Assembly (NCBI GenBank): GCA_024516035.1 | Contig: CM044957.1 | Location: 47,839,001 to 47,903,000, forward strand | Direction of reading: 5' to 3' | From: Bactericera cockerelli | Lineage: Eukaryota; Arthropoda; Insecta; Hemiptera; Triozidae | DNA length: 64,000 bases | Part shown: one piece after another, positions 20,165 through 29,928 of the stretch | Numbering within the stretch: position 1 is the stretch's first letter | How the letters are laid out: each line of letters starts with the position of its first letter | Program-made: the position numbers and the translations under genes | The notes under the pieces: model-generated | Told to the model about the DNA's origin: nothing | Database searches by the model: none | What the model saw: the letters and a program-made list of their open reading frames with translations, nothing else

Positions 20165-20818
20165 CATCAACTCAGTCCTGGTGTTGCTCAAATCTTCAAT
20201 GGTGCGGCTATAAGACGTTTTAATCTCAAGTATGCACAGTAAGGCAGGGATCTTACTGCTCAAATCTTCAATGGTGCAGCAGTGAGACGTTTTAATCTCA
20301 AGTATGCACAGTAAGGCAAGGAAGGGTCTACTCAAATCTTCAATGGTGTAGCCATAAGACATTTTCAGACAAATGGTGCAGCTATAAGACATAAGACATT
20401 TTAATCTCAAGTATGCAGAGTAAGGCAGGGATCTTACTACTCAAATCTTCAATGGTGTAGCCATAAGACATTTTCAGACAAATGGTGCAGCTATAAGACA
20501 TAAGACATTTTAATCTCAAGTATGCAGAGTAAGGTAGGGATGTTGCTACTCAAATCTTCAATGGTGCAGCTATAAGACGTTTTAATCTCAAGTATGCAGA
20601 CTTGCAGAGTAAGGCAGGGATCTTACTACTCAAATCTTCAATGGTGCAGCTACATATAAGACATTTTAATCTCAAGTATGCAGAGTAAGGCAGGGTACTA
20701 CTCAAATCTTCAATACTACTCAAATCTTCAGTACTACTCAAATCTTCAATAGTGCAGCTACATATAAGACATTTTAATCTCAAGTATGCAGAGTAAGGCA
20801 GGGATCTTACTACCTGCA
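20165..20818. repeat. Minisatellite, unit about 70-110 bp
   Basis: About seven to eight units of CTCAAATCTTCAATGGTGCA, GCTATAAGACGTTTTAATCT and CAAGTATGCAGAGTAAGGCA. Some units carry an inserted TTTTCAGACAAATGG block. A cluster of the first 20-bp segment alone is repeated at 20699-20755. Confidence 0.92.
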
Positions 20819-20990
20819 ATGGATGACCATTCAAATTCAAATTCTCTTGATGCTTTCTATTCCCGTCTAAACCTTAGCTGGGTGAGGTTAATGTGACAAA
20901 TGTAAGTAGCTTGTTTGTGAATTTACTGTGAATGTAGGGTAAAACCCCCGTCTCAAATGACCAAGATAGTAAAGAGAATTAAATTATTTT
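20818..20990 (+). repeat. 5S-SINE, 5'-truncated
   Basis: Starts in the 5S part (GGATGACCATTCAAATTCAA) and continues CTGGGTGAGGTTAATGTGA and GGGTAAAACCCCCGTC. It is joined directly to the minisatellite edge. Confidence 0.7.
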
Positions 20991-21149
20991 CTTTTATTAT
21001 CTAAATATCCCTTCATTGACTTTCAAAAAGCTTGCGATACAATTAATAGACAGAAATTATGGCACTATCTTATAATAATTTATAGTACCCAATATTTTCA
21101 AGATTTTGTTAATACCTTCACAAAATAGCAACAAACAGTGGAAGAGATT

Positions 21150-21335
21150 GTCATAACCCCGCCCTATGGTTAGGACATCTGTATTTATATTTAATCTATG
21201 TTATCTGATCTGAATAATGTTGTTTATTTATTTTTTCTTGTTTATATTGTTCGAAATCTGTATTTTAAAATTTATAATTACTTGTTTGTACATATGTCCT
21301 TTTAATAAAGAGTTACATAATGATAATAACATTAT
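21150..21335 (+). repeat. LINE-like 3' end, family alpha
   Basis: GAGATTGTCATAACCCCGCC, TATGGTTAGGACATCTG, then a T-rich region and TGTACATATGTCCTTTTAAT, AAAGAGTTACATAATGATAA. The same arrangement recurs at 23.6, 32.9, 41.2, 52.8, 56.6 and 63.6 kb with no coding sequence. These are probably 5'-truncated LINE copies with (AAT)n ends. Confidence 0.6.
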
Positions 21336-21339
21336 TCTG

Positions 21340-21910
21340 TGTACTGTAGGAAATTCGAGTCCTGTGTATACCAACTGTACATGGAGGAGAAACACTAAGG
21401 CTAGATACTTACTTTTTGCGACGATCTCGAGTTGGTAACTCCATAGATTGACATTTTATGTTGATATTTATGTTGATATTTGATACTCGAAAAGTTATCA
21501 ATAGTAATGGCTATCCCATAAAGCCGTTTATACTTTATAGCACATTAATGGAAAAATTGTGATTTCGCATGGTACAAGACCTCATTCTATAATGTATACA
21601 TGGACGTGTTATGTCCTAATAGTTGTAACATCATAGATCTTGTCATGAAACAGTGTACAACAGGCCACACAAGAGACTATGGAGATTCGACACTCAATCT
21701 GCTCCATCCACAATGTATCCCACAAAAATACCGTTCTTGTGCAAAAAGACGACAGGACAATAATTATGAACTTGTTGAAATTTTAAGACCGTGAGTCTTT
21801 GCCGATAGCTAGCTCTAGACAAGCGAAAGGTCCATTGAATTGGACTTGAAAAGCGGAAGGACCGTTCGATCCCCTTGTACTTTGTGTATGAGAAAATGTT
21901 GTTGTTATTA
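21340..21910. other. Unassigned spacer
   Basis: A 64-codon frame at 21600-21794 (plus) has several Cys but no recognisable domain. No repeat match found. Confidence 0.35.
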
Positions 21911-21912
21911 CT

Positions 21913-22056
21913 CTGAGCGCGCGATTAGCTCAGTGGTTAAGCACTCGCTTGCCATGCGGAAGGTCCCAGGTTCGATCCCCCGTGCCGACAAAAATTTGTA
22001 TTCTTCATTTGGTTACAATTGTTTGTAAGGGATACCTTCCGGTGCGCTCGTGTCAG
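21913..22056 (+). repeat. SINE-T2 5' half
   Basis: Intact tRNA-like head: GCGCGATTAGCTCAGTGG (A-box region), CTCGCTTGCCATGCGGAAGG and GGTTCGATCCCCCG (B-box). It continues into ACAATTGTTTGTAAGGGATA and stops after GGTGCGCTCGTG. It is the complement of the truncated 15.8-kb copy and helps define the consensus. Confidence 0.8.
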
Positions 22057-22059
22057 ATG

Positions 22060-22420
22060 CCTTGAGCACAAGTCTAACGGGACAAACAGATAGATAGAGT
22101 ACTCTCTTTTTGTTTTCTTGACGTTGCAAAACGAGCATTTTGCTTGACATGACATTAAATATTGCATTATCTATGCAACAAGCTTGAATTATTGTTCCAA
22201 GTCATCTTCAATGTTAACCACATAACCTAGGAATCTCAAGATTCATTGGCATATAATTATCTTTCTTCATGTAGATCAGCTCCGACTTAAACCTACTCAT
22301 TATGAGATAATTCTTCTCTTACTTCTATATTAGAACCATGATTATACGTTATTCTAGCTCTTATTATAACAAGTTTAATTTACAATATATATATAAGTAA
22401 TTATTAACTATATTATTTTT
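22060..22420. other. Unassigned spacer
   Basis: Nothing recognised. Confidence 0.35.
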
Positions 22421-22423
22421 TTA

Positions 22424-22585
22424 AGTTGGGTTAAACCTCGCTTTCAACTGCATGGTCATATCTCAACGGGGGTTTACCCTTTATTCGCAGGAAACTTACA
22501 AATTTGCTACCCATATTAACCTCACACAGCCTGGGTTGGGCGGATTGCCAGCATCACGAAGTCTTCACCTCCCATAACAAGTTTT
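22424..22585 (-). repeat. 5S-SINE, short subfamily, 5'-truncated
   Basis: Minus-strand tail (GGTTAAACCTCGCTTTCAAC, CATGGTCATATCTCAACGGG) up to CCAGCATCACGAAGTCTTCA, which is the short-subfamily junction. Confidence 0.75.
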
Positions 22586-22639
22586 AATTAAAAAAAAAAT
22601 TGAAATCGGAACAAAACATATTATTTGTTACATTACAAA

Positions 22640-23330
22640 TGAAACCGGAAAGTAGTGGAGACACCAAGTTATAAATGAAAATTGTTAGTGGATGTGCCAT
22701 ATTACAAATAAAACTTGCATTAAGTAGATCCACCGTGTTACAAATGAAACTTGAATTAGTGGATCCACCGTGTTACAAATGAAACTGGAAATTAGTGGAT
22801 GCACCATATTACAAAATGAAACTGGAAATTAGTGGATGTACCATATTACAAATGAAACTGGAAATTAGTGGATGCTCCGTATTACGAGTGAAACTGGAAA
22901 TTAGTGGATGCACCATATTACGAGTGAAACTGGAAATTAGTGGATGCACCATATTACATGTGAAACTGGAAATTAGTGGATGCACCATATTAGGAGTGAA
23001 ACTGGAAATTAGTGGATGCACTATATTACATGTGAAACTGGAAATTAGTGGATGCACCATTTTACATATGAAACTGGAAATTAGTGGATGCTCCGTATTT
23101 CGAGTGAAACTGGAAATTAGTGGATGCACCATATTACGAGTGAAACTGGAAATTAGTGGATGCACCATATTACATGTGAAACTGGAAATTAGTGGATGCT
23201 CCGTATTGCGAGTGAAACTGGAAATTAGTGGATGCACCATATTACAAATGAAATTTGAATTTAATGGATGCACCCATATTACATGTGAAACTTGAAATTT
23301 GTGGATACCATATTAAAAATAGAAATTAAA
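22640..23330. repeat. Minisatellite, 36-bp unit
   Basis: The unit contains GTGAAACTGGAAATTAGTGG followed by ATGCACCATATTAC(G/A)A. About 13 copies are well kept (22795-23280), with decayed copies on both flanks. The unit is a multiple of 3, so both strands show an open 12-residue repeat (plus strand KLEISGCTIL). A protein is not supported by any start context or neighbouring exon. Confidence 0.95.
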
Positions 23331-23629
23331 AGTCCTGGATTCACTGAGTTACTTCCTACATCCAGAGAGATACGACTAAAAAATAATTATGCATAAATTT
23401 TTTATTGATTTAGAATAATCATTTTTAAAGTTTACACAAACTGTTTGAGTAAAAGCATCAAAATTGTCTTTCACTTCTAAAATAAAATATAGGACCAAGT
23501 CCTTTTCCATCAGGTAGGTTGCCGAGAATGCTGGCAGCATTACCACGCTGAATTGTAAGTATAATGTAAAACATGGTATACCTAGTAATTCAACTTAATA
23601 TTTGACTGTCCGCTTCAATATTATTATTA

Positions 23630-23805
23630 TATTATGCTTTATTAGGTAAGACAAAGTAAAATATACAGTAAAATACAATGAAATTATAAAGAAAAAATAA
23701 ATAGATTGAACAAAGCAACAAGAACAAAAAAAGAAAATAAAGCTAATGTCCTACCTAAACGGCGGAGTTATTGCCTGTGGCAATCTCTTCCACCCAACCC
23801 TTAGA
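23630..23805 (-). repeat. LINE-like 3' end, family alpha
   Basis: Minus-strand version: GCTTTATTAGG near the tail, then AATGTCCTACCTAAACGG and GCAATCTCTTCCACCCAACC. Confidence 0.6.
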
Positions 23806-24091
23806 GAAAGACTTCACATTAATTGTGATAAAGGAGATACGTAGAGACCATCATAAACCTGAACATCGACGTTATGAATGAAGCAAGTCTTTAGGTACGA
23901 ACAAACAATCAAACTTTGAAAATGTCAAATCTGCGTAGCTCGCAAGCTCTGACAGAGTGACTTCTCTATTTTTTCTGATAATGATCTGGGATGAAGAATA
24001 AATCTAAAATAATGATCCGACTGAAGATAAATTCAAATAATCGAACGCATGTATTCAGTATGCCTCAAAGTTGTCAGGTTGTGTCTGAGAC

Positions 24092-24235
24092 CGACCTCAG
24101 TAGCTTTGTCGATAAGGCGGCGGACTTGTAACCTGGAGGCCGGTCGTTCAAGTTCCAGTTTCAGGGTAGATTTGGTAAAGGGAGATGGAGTAGTTGTGAT
24201 ATCACGTAGGTGATAAACACAAATATGAATTAAAA
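24092..24235 (+). repeat. SINE-T1
   Basis: GACCTCAGTAGCTTTGTCGA, TAAGGCGGCGGACTTGTAAC and CGTTCAAGTTCC (B-box), then a body with GTAGTTGTGATATCACG ending in GATAAACACAAAT. Confidence 0.8.
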
Positions 24236-24499
24236 AAATGTTGTGCCTGATCCCTCGTTTTCTTTCAAAGGCAATAAATCTCGCTGGGATAATATCTAAT
24301 TCGGTATATATTATGATATACTTCCTGCAGGATTTATTGTTGGAACCAGCTTGGCTAGAGCTGGGGGGTGTGATGGTCTCCAGCCAACAGCGGGAAAGTT
24401 GGCTCGTTCTAAACCACATATTTCTATGTGCGATCAACCATCGTAAGAACTTGGGCTTTTTCTTTTCAAGCCATTAAACCCTTGGGAAACTGTAAGCTA

Positions 24500-24600
24500 G
24501 CCTGGCTTGTTAAGGTGGGCTAGTACGTTCTCTGTTTATAGTCCTCTAGTGAGACATTGGTCTTCTCACTGTTTAACGTCCCCCAGCTAGACTAGGATAT
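24500..24600 (+). repeat. Repeat N distal fragment
   Basis: TCTGTTTATAGTCCTCTAG and GTCCCCCAGCTAGACTAGG match the distal part of repeat N at 9.7 kb. Confidence 0.5.
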
Positions 24601-24937
24601 ACCAAATCTTTTTGTATATATTTCTGGTAATTCTAGGACAAGAATGACCAGATTTCCAGATTCACAAATTTGAAAAAGTGGCCTTGGGCAAAATATCTGA
24701 TACCTGACAGTTGAGGATTTAGTTCATCCACTAATGTCGAGATTCGTTTGTAACATGGTGCATCCACTAACCTGTAACCTGGAGGGACCAATCGAATGGT
24801 GTACGCTGACAATTTTGCTATCCATTAACGGACGCAACTCAAAGCGTGGGACATCTACGGGGGCAGAATCAAGTTGCGCCAGCATTTTGGAAATCATTAA
24901 TAAGTTAAAAATTCGTACTTTCTATTACCTGATAGGT

Positions 24938-25305
24938 ACGCCAGCCTCCGTGGCGTAACGGTTGTGACTACTGCCCGTAGTCGAGAGATCCTGAGTTCGA
25001 TCTCCAGTCGGAGCATACTTTTTACACAGAAAATTCTGTTCCCTCTGTACACGTGAGGCGTGAGGCTGGCATTTGCGGCCCTACCCAGTCTGGGTGAGTT
25101 TAATGTAGGTAGCTGGTACGATTCCCAACGAATGGAGGGTAATACCCTTGTCCTAATCCAGGACTTAAACCAAATAGAATCGTTGGCGTTAGGAAGGGCA
25201 TCCAGCCGTAAAAAAAATGTGCCAAAACCAACCAACCAACCTCAACCATGAAGTTGACCAACGTCGACCCTGCTTGAGCAGGATTCGGTCCCTATGGCCA
25301 GTTCT
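24938..25305 (+). repeat. SINE-T5 (tRNA-headed), longest copy
   Basis: The head has pairing acceptor arms (GCCTCCG and CGGAGC), an A-box TGGCGTAACGGTTGTGAC and a B-box GAGTTCGATCTCC. The body runs through CTACCCAGTCTGGGTGAG, GGTAGCTGGTACGATTCCCA, AGGAAGGGCATCCAGCCGTA and GTTGACCAACGTCGACCCTG. Total is about 360 bp. Part of the body resembles the 5S-SINE tail (CCAG(T/G)CTGGGTGAG, GAATGGAGGGTAA), so the two families appear to share a module. Confidence 0.82.
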
Positions 25306-25735
25306 ATCAATAAATGACAAAACTGAGATTTCTCAATAAAGGGACACTAGCGCTAATTTGACGTTTTGACGAATCTATTGGATCTAAATCTTTTGGAACT
25401 AGCGTTTCCTATCCGAGATCCGTACGAGACCGAATTTTCGTAAATGTGATAGAACCGACCACTAGTGTTTTCTAACAGGAATGAGAACCCCTGAGAGCAT
25501 TACTCATGCAAAAGATGTTACTCATTGATCCTGACAGGTCATTCGATATTCAGTTCAAGTAGGCACTTATGACAGAGCTCTTCAAATGCAACCAGTTTAT
25601 TTCATTCGGGCCCATGGGATTCTGATGCCATTATTACCATCCACTATAGCATCATCATAATCATTATAACCCACTTAAGAAATGACCAGTGCATACGTAA
25701 TGTAGTATAGTCAAGTTCCGGCAGTTGAACTCATG
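25306..25735. other. Unassigned spacer
   Basis: Nothing recognised. Confidence 0.35.
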
Positions 25736-25815
25736 TGATTCAGCTATCTTACAGGGTATTCCTGGGTCAGATAATAATAGTAATGATGATAATAATAGTT
25801 ATAATAATAAGCATT

Positions 25816-26205
25816 GACGATATGTGGAGACTTTGCGGCCGAGTAACAGAGAGCATCGAACACTTATCCTTAGGTTGCTCTATCCTCGCGCCAAAGGAGT
25901 ACACAAACCGACACAACTTAGTTGCAAATATAATTCATCAGGCACTGAAAATGAAAATTTTCAATACAAAGAAGAAAATTCCATTTTACAAATACAAACC
26001 CACGTCAGTATGTGAAAATAAAGAAATGAAGCTGTTGTGGGATTTTTCCATATCAACTGACACAAAGATACTTCATATTAGACCTGACATAATATTCATC
26101 GACCATCAAACAAAAAAAGGATTACATAATATTATACATAATTTAAATGACTATAATATGGTTTTTATAAATAAACTAACCAATAGGACACAATACATGA
26201 TCTAG
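25816..26205 (+). pseudogene. C-terminus of an R2-type non-LTR retrotransposon ORF
   Basis: An open frame of about 130 codons ending in TAG at 26203. It matches the tail of LINE proteins with a zinc knuckle followed by a restriction-like endonuclease. The knuckle reads WRLC-x8-H-x4-C where the family has CxxC, so its first Cys is Trp and it is damaged. RHNLVANIIHQ follows, then IPFYKYKP, KLLWDF and RPDIIFID, the last matching the PD part of the PD-(D/E)XK nuclease site. Reverse transcriptase is absent. Upstream is an (AAT)-rich run where the copy begins, so this is a 5'-truncated, dead copy. The exact clade (R2, R4, NeSL or CRE) cannot be settled. Confidence 0.75.
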
Positions 26206-26680
26206 CCCAACACATCTCTTTAACACGTTGAGCGCCGCATGATTTTGAGGTAAACTTTTGTCTGTTCCAAGCAAAAATTGGTCAATTTTCAAAATCACCT
26301 ATCTCAGCTACAAAATAAGACAAGACCATCACGTTATAGCTCTGTTCCACGGCAATAATTCCTTCATAAGAAATAAATTGATACAACACCCCCATAGGGG
26401 CTTAGTGTACATAAAATGAAGTCATATTAAAGCCCCCATGTGGGCTTAGGTACCAGTTGATAATATAGAAAAAGCCCCCATGGGGTCCTGCGGCGCTCAA
26501 CGTGTTAACTATGACACAGTGGGCTAGACATCACCCTTTTTGATGTATTGAACTAAAATAGCAAATTAACGAAATTTTATTATATCTTTACATACATTAT
26601 CTGATTTCTTTTTATCTATTTCTTTGATTGTTGATTGATATGTTTTATTAGTAAATAAAGTAATTAATTGAAGAAAAAAA
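26206..26680 (+). mobile_element. 3' UTR of the R2-type LINE, split by a MITE
   Basis: From the stop codon to an A-run at 26672-26680, with AATAAA at about 26655 as a candidate polyadenylation signal. The sequence is interrupted by the TTAA-flanked MITE at 26224-26504; removing it joins ACATCTCT, TTAA and CTATGACACAG. Confidence 0.55.
26224..26504. mobile_element. TTAA-flanked MITE, piggyBac-like
   Basis: 281 bp flanked by TTAA (26220-26223 and 26505-26508). The inverted ends are CACGTTGAGCGCCGC and GCGGCGCTCAACGTG. A TTAA target and ends of this kind are characteristic of piggyBac-derived MITEs. Three internal palindromes (CCCCCATAGGGG, GCCCCCATGTGGGC, CCCCCATGGGG) lie within about 90 bp. 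No ORF, hence non-autonomous. Confidence 0.88.
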
Positions 26681-26994
26681 AACTATAAACCATTCAGGTT
26701 AACAAACTCAGATCCTCCATGAACTTCGGGAACTACATATATAGATATGAGTATCAAATAATGCATCCGTGTAACTGCATCTATTATTATTTATTATCTA
26801 TATTAGTTGTCATAGTGCAGTGTTGCACTGTTGTTTATGAACTGAGAGTAAGATTTTCATGTAAAAGATGTAACATCTCTACTTTTTCCAACACATTTTT
26901 CTATCTCATTTCGTGACGATACTATGTTCAGCAGCAGCCAAACGTTCTGAAACCAGTGTCGCCTTCCTGAATTTCACATTTGCATTGCATGTCT

Positions 26995-27180
26995 TAGATC
27001 ATGAGGGTTGGGTGGAAGAGATTGTCATATAAGCATAAACCCCACCCTATAGATTTTCATGTAAATCTATAGGGTGGGGTTAGGTTAGGTTAGGTGCTTT
27101 GTTAAACTGTTGGCATAATGGGACTACCTGTCTTGCGCTAACAGTCTAAATAAAGCACTACTTATACTTATAGCTAGGAC
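26995..27180 (+). repeat. LINE-like 3' end (alpha) rearranged into a hairpin, with TTAGG run
   Basis: GGGTTGGGTGGAAGAGATTG is followed by AACCCCACCCTATAGATTT and its inverted copy AAATCTATAGGGTGGGGTT (27037-27080, loop about 5 bp). Three TTAGG units follow directly (GGTTAGGTTAGGTTAGG). TTAGG is the insect telomere unit, but three copies here look interstitial. Confidence 0.55.
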
Positions 27181-27966
27181 ATAAAAGTTTTCCAAGGTTT
27201 TCTTTAATTTTAGAATAAATTTAAGGATACATTCTCAGACTAAATATTCTCTCAGATCATCTATCGGAGAAGTTAAAAAATCACTGGAACTGTGTTAACT
27301 GAAGTAATGCTTCTCATGTCTTTGTGTATTCGGATAGTAAAGTATCGAATAAAATCGAATCTAGGAAATCGAATAAAATTTGTATAGGCACCTACAAACG
27401 AATCGCAACAATCCCTGACATGGACAAACAAACAGTCTGAACAATTGCTAGGAATGATGTGAATAAACAGGAGGAAGGTTTTTGTCCATTATAATGATCA
27501 AAGCATTTTTGGAGTGGCTGGATAAACCAGAACGACTCAAACACAGAATCATCACTCAGGGCTATCTGCCAATTATATTTGGATTTTTGAAATACAATAA
27601 TAAAAATTGTAAAAAAAAAGGAAGGCATCTAATAAAATATGTAAAAACAAAATCTCTAATTCAAATATACAGAACCAGTTATTCCATAAAAATGGATGCG
27701 ATAGGAATCGGTCTGATTTACTTTTGGATTGATGTTAATAAACATTGAGATTTTGAACAAAAACTTGTTCCCTGTTCTAGCCCGGGGCGATAGTTTCGGC
27801 AAGAGCGAGTTTTGACTCATAATCTTCTTATTAAGTTGTGCTACGTCTTCTTTCTACATTTTATTCTAGTCTTGTTTATCCCAACACACGAGTTAGTACT
27901 TAATCAATCTTGATGTTTTGATTTTCCAAATGCACTATTGACATCTCATATTTTTATTAAACAATA

Positions 27967-28138
27967 CAGTCGAATCTAGATAAACAGAATTTGGGTGAGG
28001 AGGAAACCTGGATAAACTGGAAAAACTCGAGTTCCTTATTCAGGTTTCCTGCTTAAAAATCTTTTAGGCAGGACCCCTCTTCCTATAAGCAGGAAATCAT
28101 TCCGGTCCCTCGAATTCCTGTTTATCCAGGTTTGACTG
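27967..28138. mobile_element. TA-flanked MITE, pogo/Tigger-like
   Basis: 172 bp starting CAGTCGAATCTAGATAAACA and ending TGTTTATCCAGGTTTGACTG (as CCTGTTTATCC...), flanked by TA on both sides. CAGT ends and a TA target fit pogo-type Tc1/mariner MITEs. Subterminal repeats (GGAAACCTGGATAAAC, CAGGTTTCCTGC) are visible. No ORF. Confidence 0.82.
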
Positions 28139-28259
28139 TATGAAAAAAATATACCTTCACATGTTACAGAGAAATCTATTGTTAAAAAAATATATTGAAT
28201 AATTACTTCAAATCGAACGACACCGTATCGAAGGCACACAAACAACCCAACTACTAAAA

Positions 28260-28385
28260 ATAACCTCATTCAGCCTGAGTGGGGACGGTAATAGACAGAA
28301 GAACGTATATTGCCATGATGAACATGGATGGATTCCAAATGAGAACGGTCACCAATCCATGTCCTCACTACGCTAGCCACACAAA
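28260..28385 (-). repeat. Diverged 5S-SINE, long subfamily
   Basis: CTCATTCAGCCTGAGTGGGG, then GAACGGTCACCAATCCATG, which is the reverse complement of the 5S-like CATGGATTGGTGACCG. Many substitutions; both ends unclear. Confidence 0.55.
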
Positions 28386-28489
28386 CAGATTCAGTGATTG
28401 GATGAGAACTTGTGACTATACAAAGAACTCGTAGGCTATGCAAAGTCACAATTTACTCGAAAAAATATTTCAGAAACGGGCTTTTTATA

Positions 28490-28630
28490 AAAGTAGTAGG
28501 TTAGTTAAATTAAGAAAGGAGTAAATTTTGCGATAGCTCCGACCGTTTAGAAAAAACTTTCGGCTCCACCACTGGTGACTCAACCGAAACCGTTCGTAAA
28601 AAATCAATATCATATTCTTTTTTAGCACTA
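28490..28630 (-). repeat. Fragment of INE-like family L
   Basis: CCACCACTGGTGACTCAACC and CCGTTCGTAAAAAATCAAT are shared with 37010-37075 (GCCACTGGTGACTCAACGG, AAAAATCAATGG). Confidence 0.45.
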
Positions 28631-28674
28631 TAAGGTATGGCACAATCTCCCTATAGGATGAATATTGTAAATAG

Positions 28675-29123
28675 TATACAGGGTGGTCCAGAAAGTTTGC
28701 ACCAAAATGATAGGGGCAATAAAAGGGACCATTTCCAACAAAAATATTCCCGGACATTTTCCTTTATTTTTTGTCGTTTTCAAAAGGGCGGCCACAACGT
28801 GTGTTTTTCAAATATGTGCGTTCAGAACGTTGACAGCCTAAATGAGCATGATCATTAAAACATTGAACGGGTTAATTTAACTTATTTTAATTAAAATTTT
28901 ATTTTCAACTCAAAAATGCAATCCGTTTTTTTCTAGGTGGTACAGAAAAAAATAAATAAATCAAAAGCCAACCAAAGTCGGAATATTTGAAAAACACACG
29001 TTTTGGCCGCCATTTTGAAAACGACAAAAAATAAAGGAAAATGTCCGGGAATATTTTTGTTGGAAATGGTCTCTTTTATTACCCCTATCATTTTGGTGCA
29101 AACTTTCTGGACCACCCTGTATA
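28675..29123. mobile_element. ACAGGGTG foldback element, 449 bp
   Basis: Inverted repeats of about 140-150 bp at each end: TATACAGGGTGGTCCAGAAA at the left and its complement at the right, continuing through the AAGTTTGCACCAAAATGATA and GGAAAATGTCCGGGAATA pair. The unpaired centre is about 28830-28980. TA-rich flanks and an ACAGGGTG tip suggest a mariner-like MITE (inference). It has the same tip as the large palindrome at 61850-63514 but different arms. Confidence 0.88.
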
Positions 29124-29134
29124 AAAAAAAAGAT

Positions 29135-29222
29135 AGCCGACCTCAGTGTATCGATCGATAGAGAGGCGGAAACGTAACCTCTCGCAGAGCTTCAGGAAAA
29201 TTTAGTAAAGGCAGTTTTAGAA
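29135..29222 (+). repeat. SINE-T1, decayed fragment
   Basis: CCGACCTCAGTGTATCGATC, GAGGCGGAAACGTAACCT and AAAATTTAGTAAAGGCAG resemble the T1 head and early body. The B-box is lost. Confidence 0.55.
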
Positions 29223-29925
29223 ATAGTTCTAAAAAAATTCAACATATGCACATACGCTTACGCACATGGTTGAAATTTTGTATTTAGGTTCTGGAGACCA
29301 AAATTGGCACTGGTTATGGAAATTTTCAGCTTTCCTTTGCTTTGCTGTACATTCTTTTGCGATAGGATAAGGATTGAGCCATAATTCATCATCAATATCT
29401 ATCAATGGAAGGCGAAGATACATAAATTATGAACTTGTATATTAAATTTACATACCTTGGATAAATGTGCCCCGTTTCTTACAAATATAGCAAACTAAAC
29501 AAACATAATGTTTAAATTTACATTCAGGTCGAACATGAGTAGAATCTCCGCAACTGAAACTGACCTGCTGATTTTCATTAAGATTCTTACAGGTTTCGAG
29601 TGGTAGGTATTTTCTTGGCATATTTTTTTTTTCCTTTTCCCCACTGATTTGTATACAATGTATACAGCTGATTACTGTGTGCTTACAATACTAATGGATT
29701 TCTGTAAGTTGTAGCCATCTTCATGGACACTTCTAGCTCGACTTTGAGATTTCAGCTAAACACCCGCCACCAAATAACTTCTCAATGTTGATGTCTGTGA
29801 CATCCCACACCAATTGATTTCATGGTTCAATAATGGAAGGTGAACCTCCTTTTTGAAACAGAGGATTTCCCTGTGTATCCAGAGAGGAAATGCGGCAGCT
29901 CCTCAGACTTGGAGGGATTTTTTTT
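29223..29925. other. Unassigned spacer
   Basis: Nothing recognised on either strand. Confidence 0.35.
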
Positions 29926-29928
29926 TTA

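Noticed and set aside
21913..21990. Possible tRNA gene with A- and B-boxes
   Set aside because: It continues into the SINE-T2 body and recurs at 11.2, 18.5 and 52.3 kb. The tRNA-like parts at other SINE heads were rejected for the same reason.
22795..23295. 166-codon repeat protein frame
   Set aside because: A 36-bp minisatellite gives open frames on both strands, and there is no flanking exon or splice evidence.
27482..27748. 88-codon ORF and the overlapping minus-strand ORF at 27392-27628
   Set aside because: Neither shows a recognisable domain; overlapping open frames in AT-rich DNA are expected by chance.
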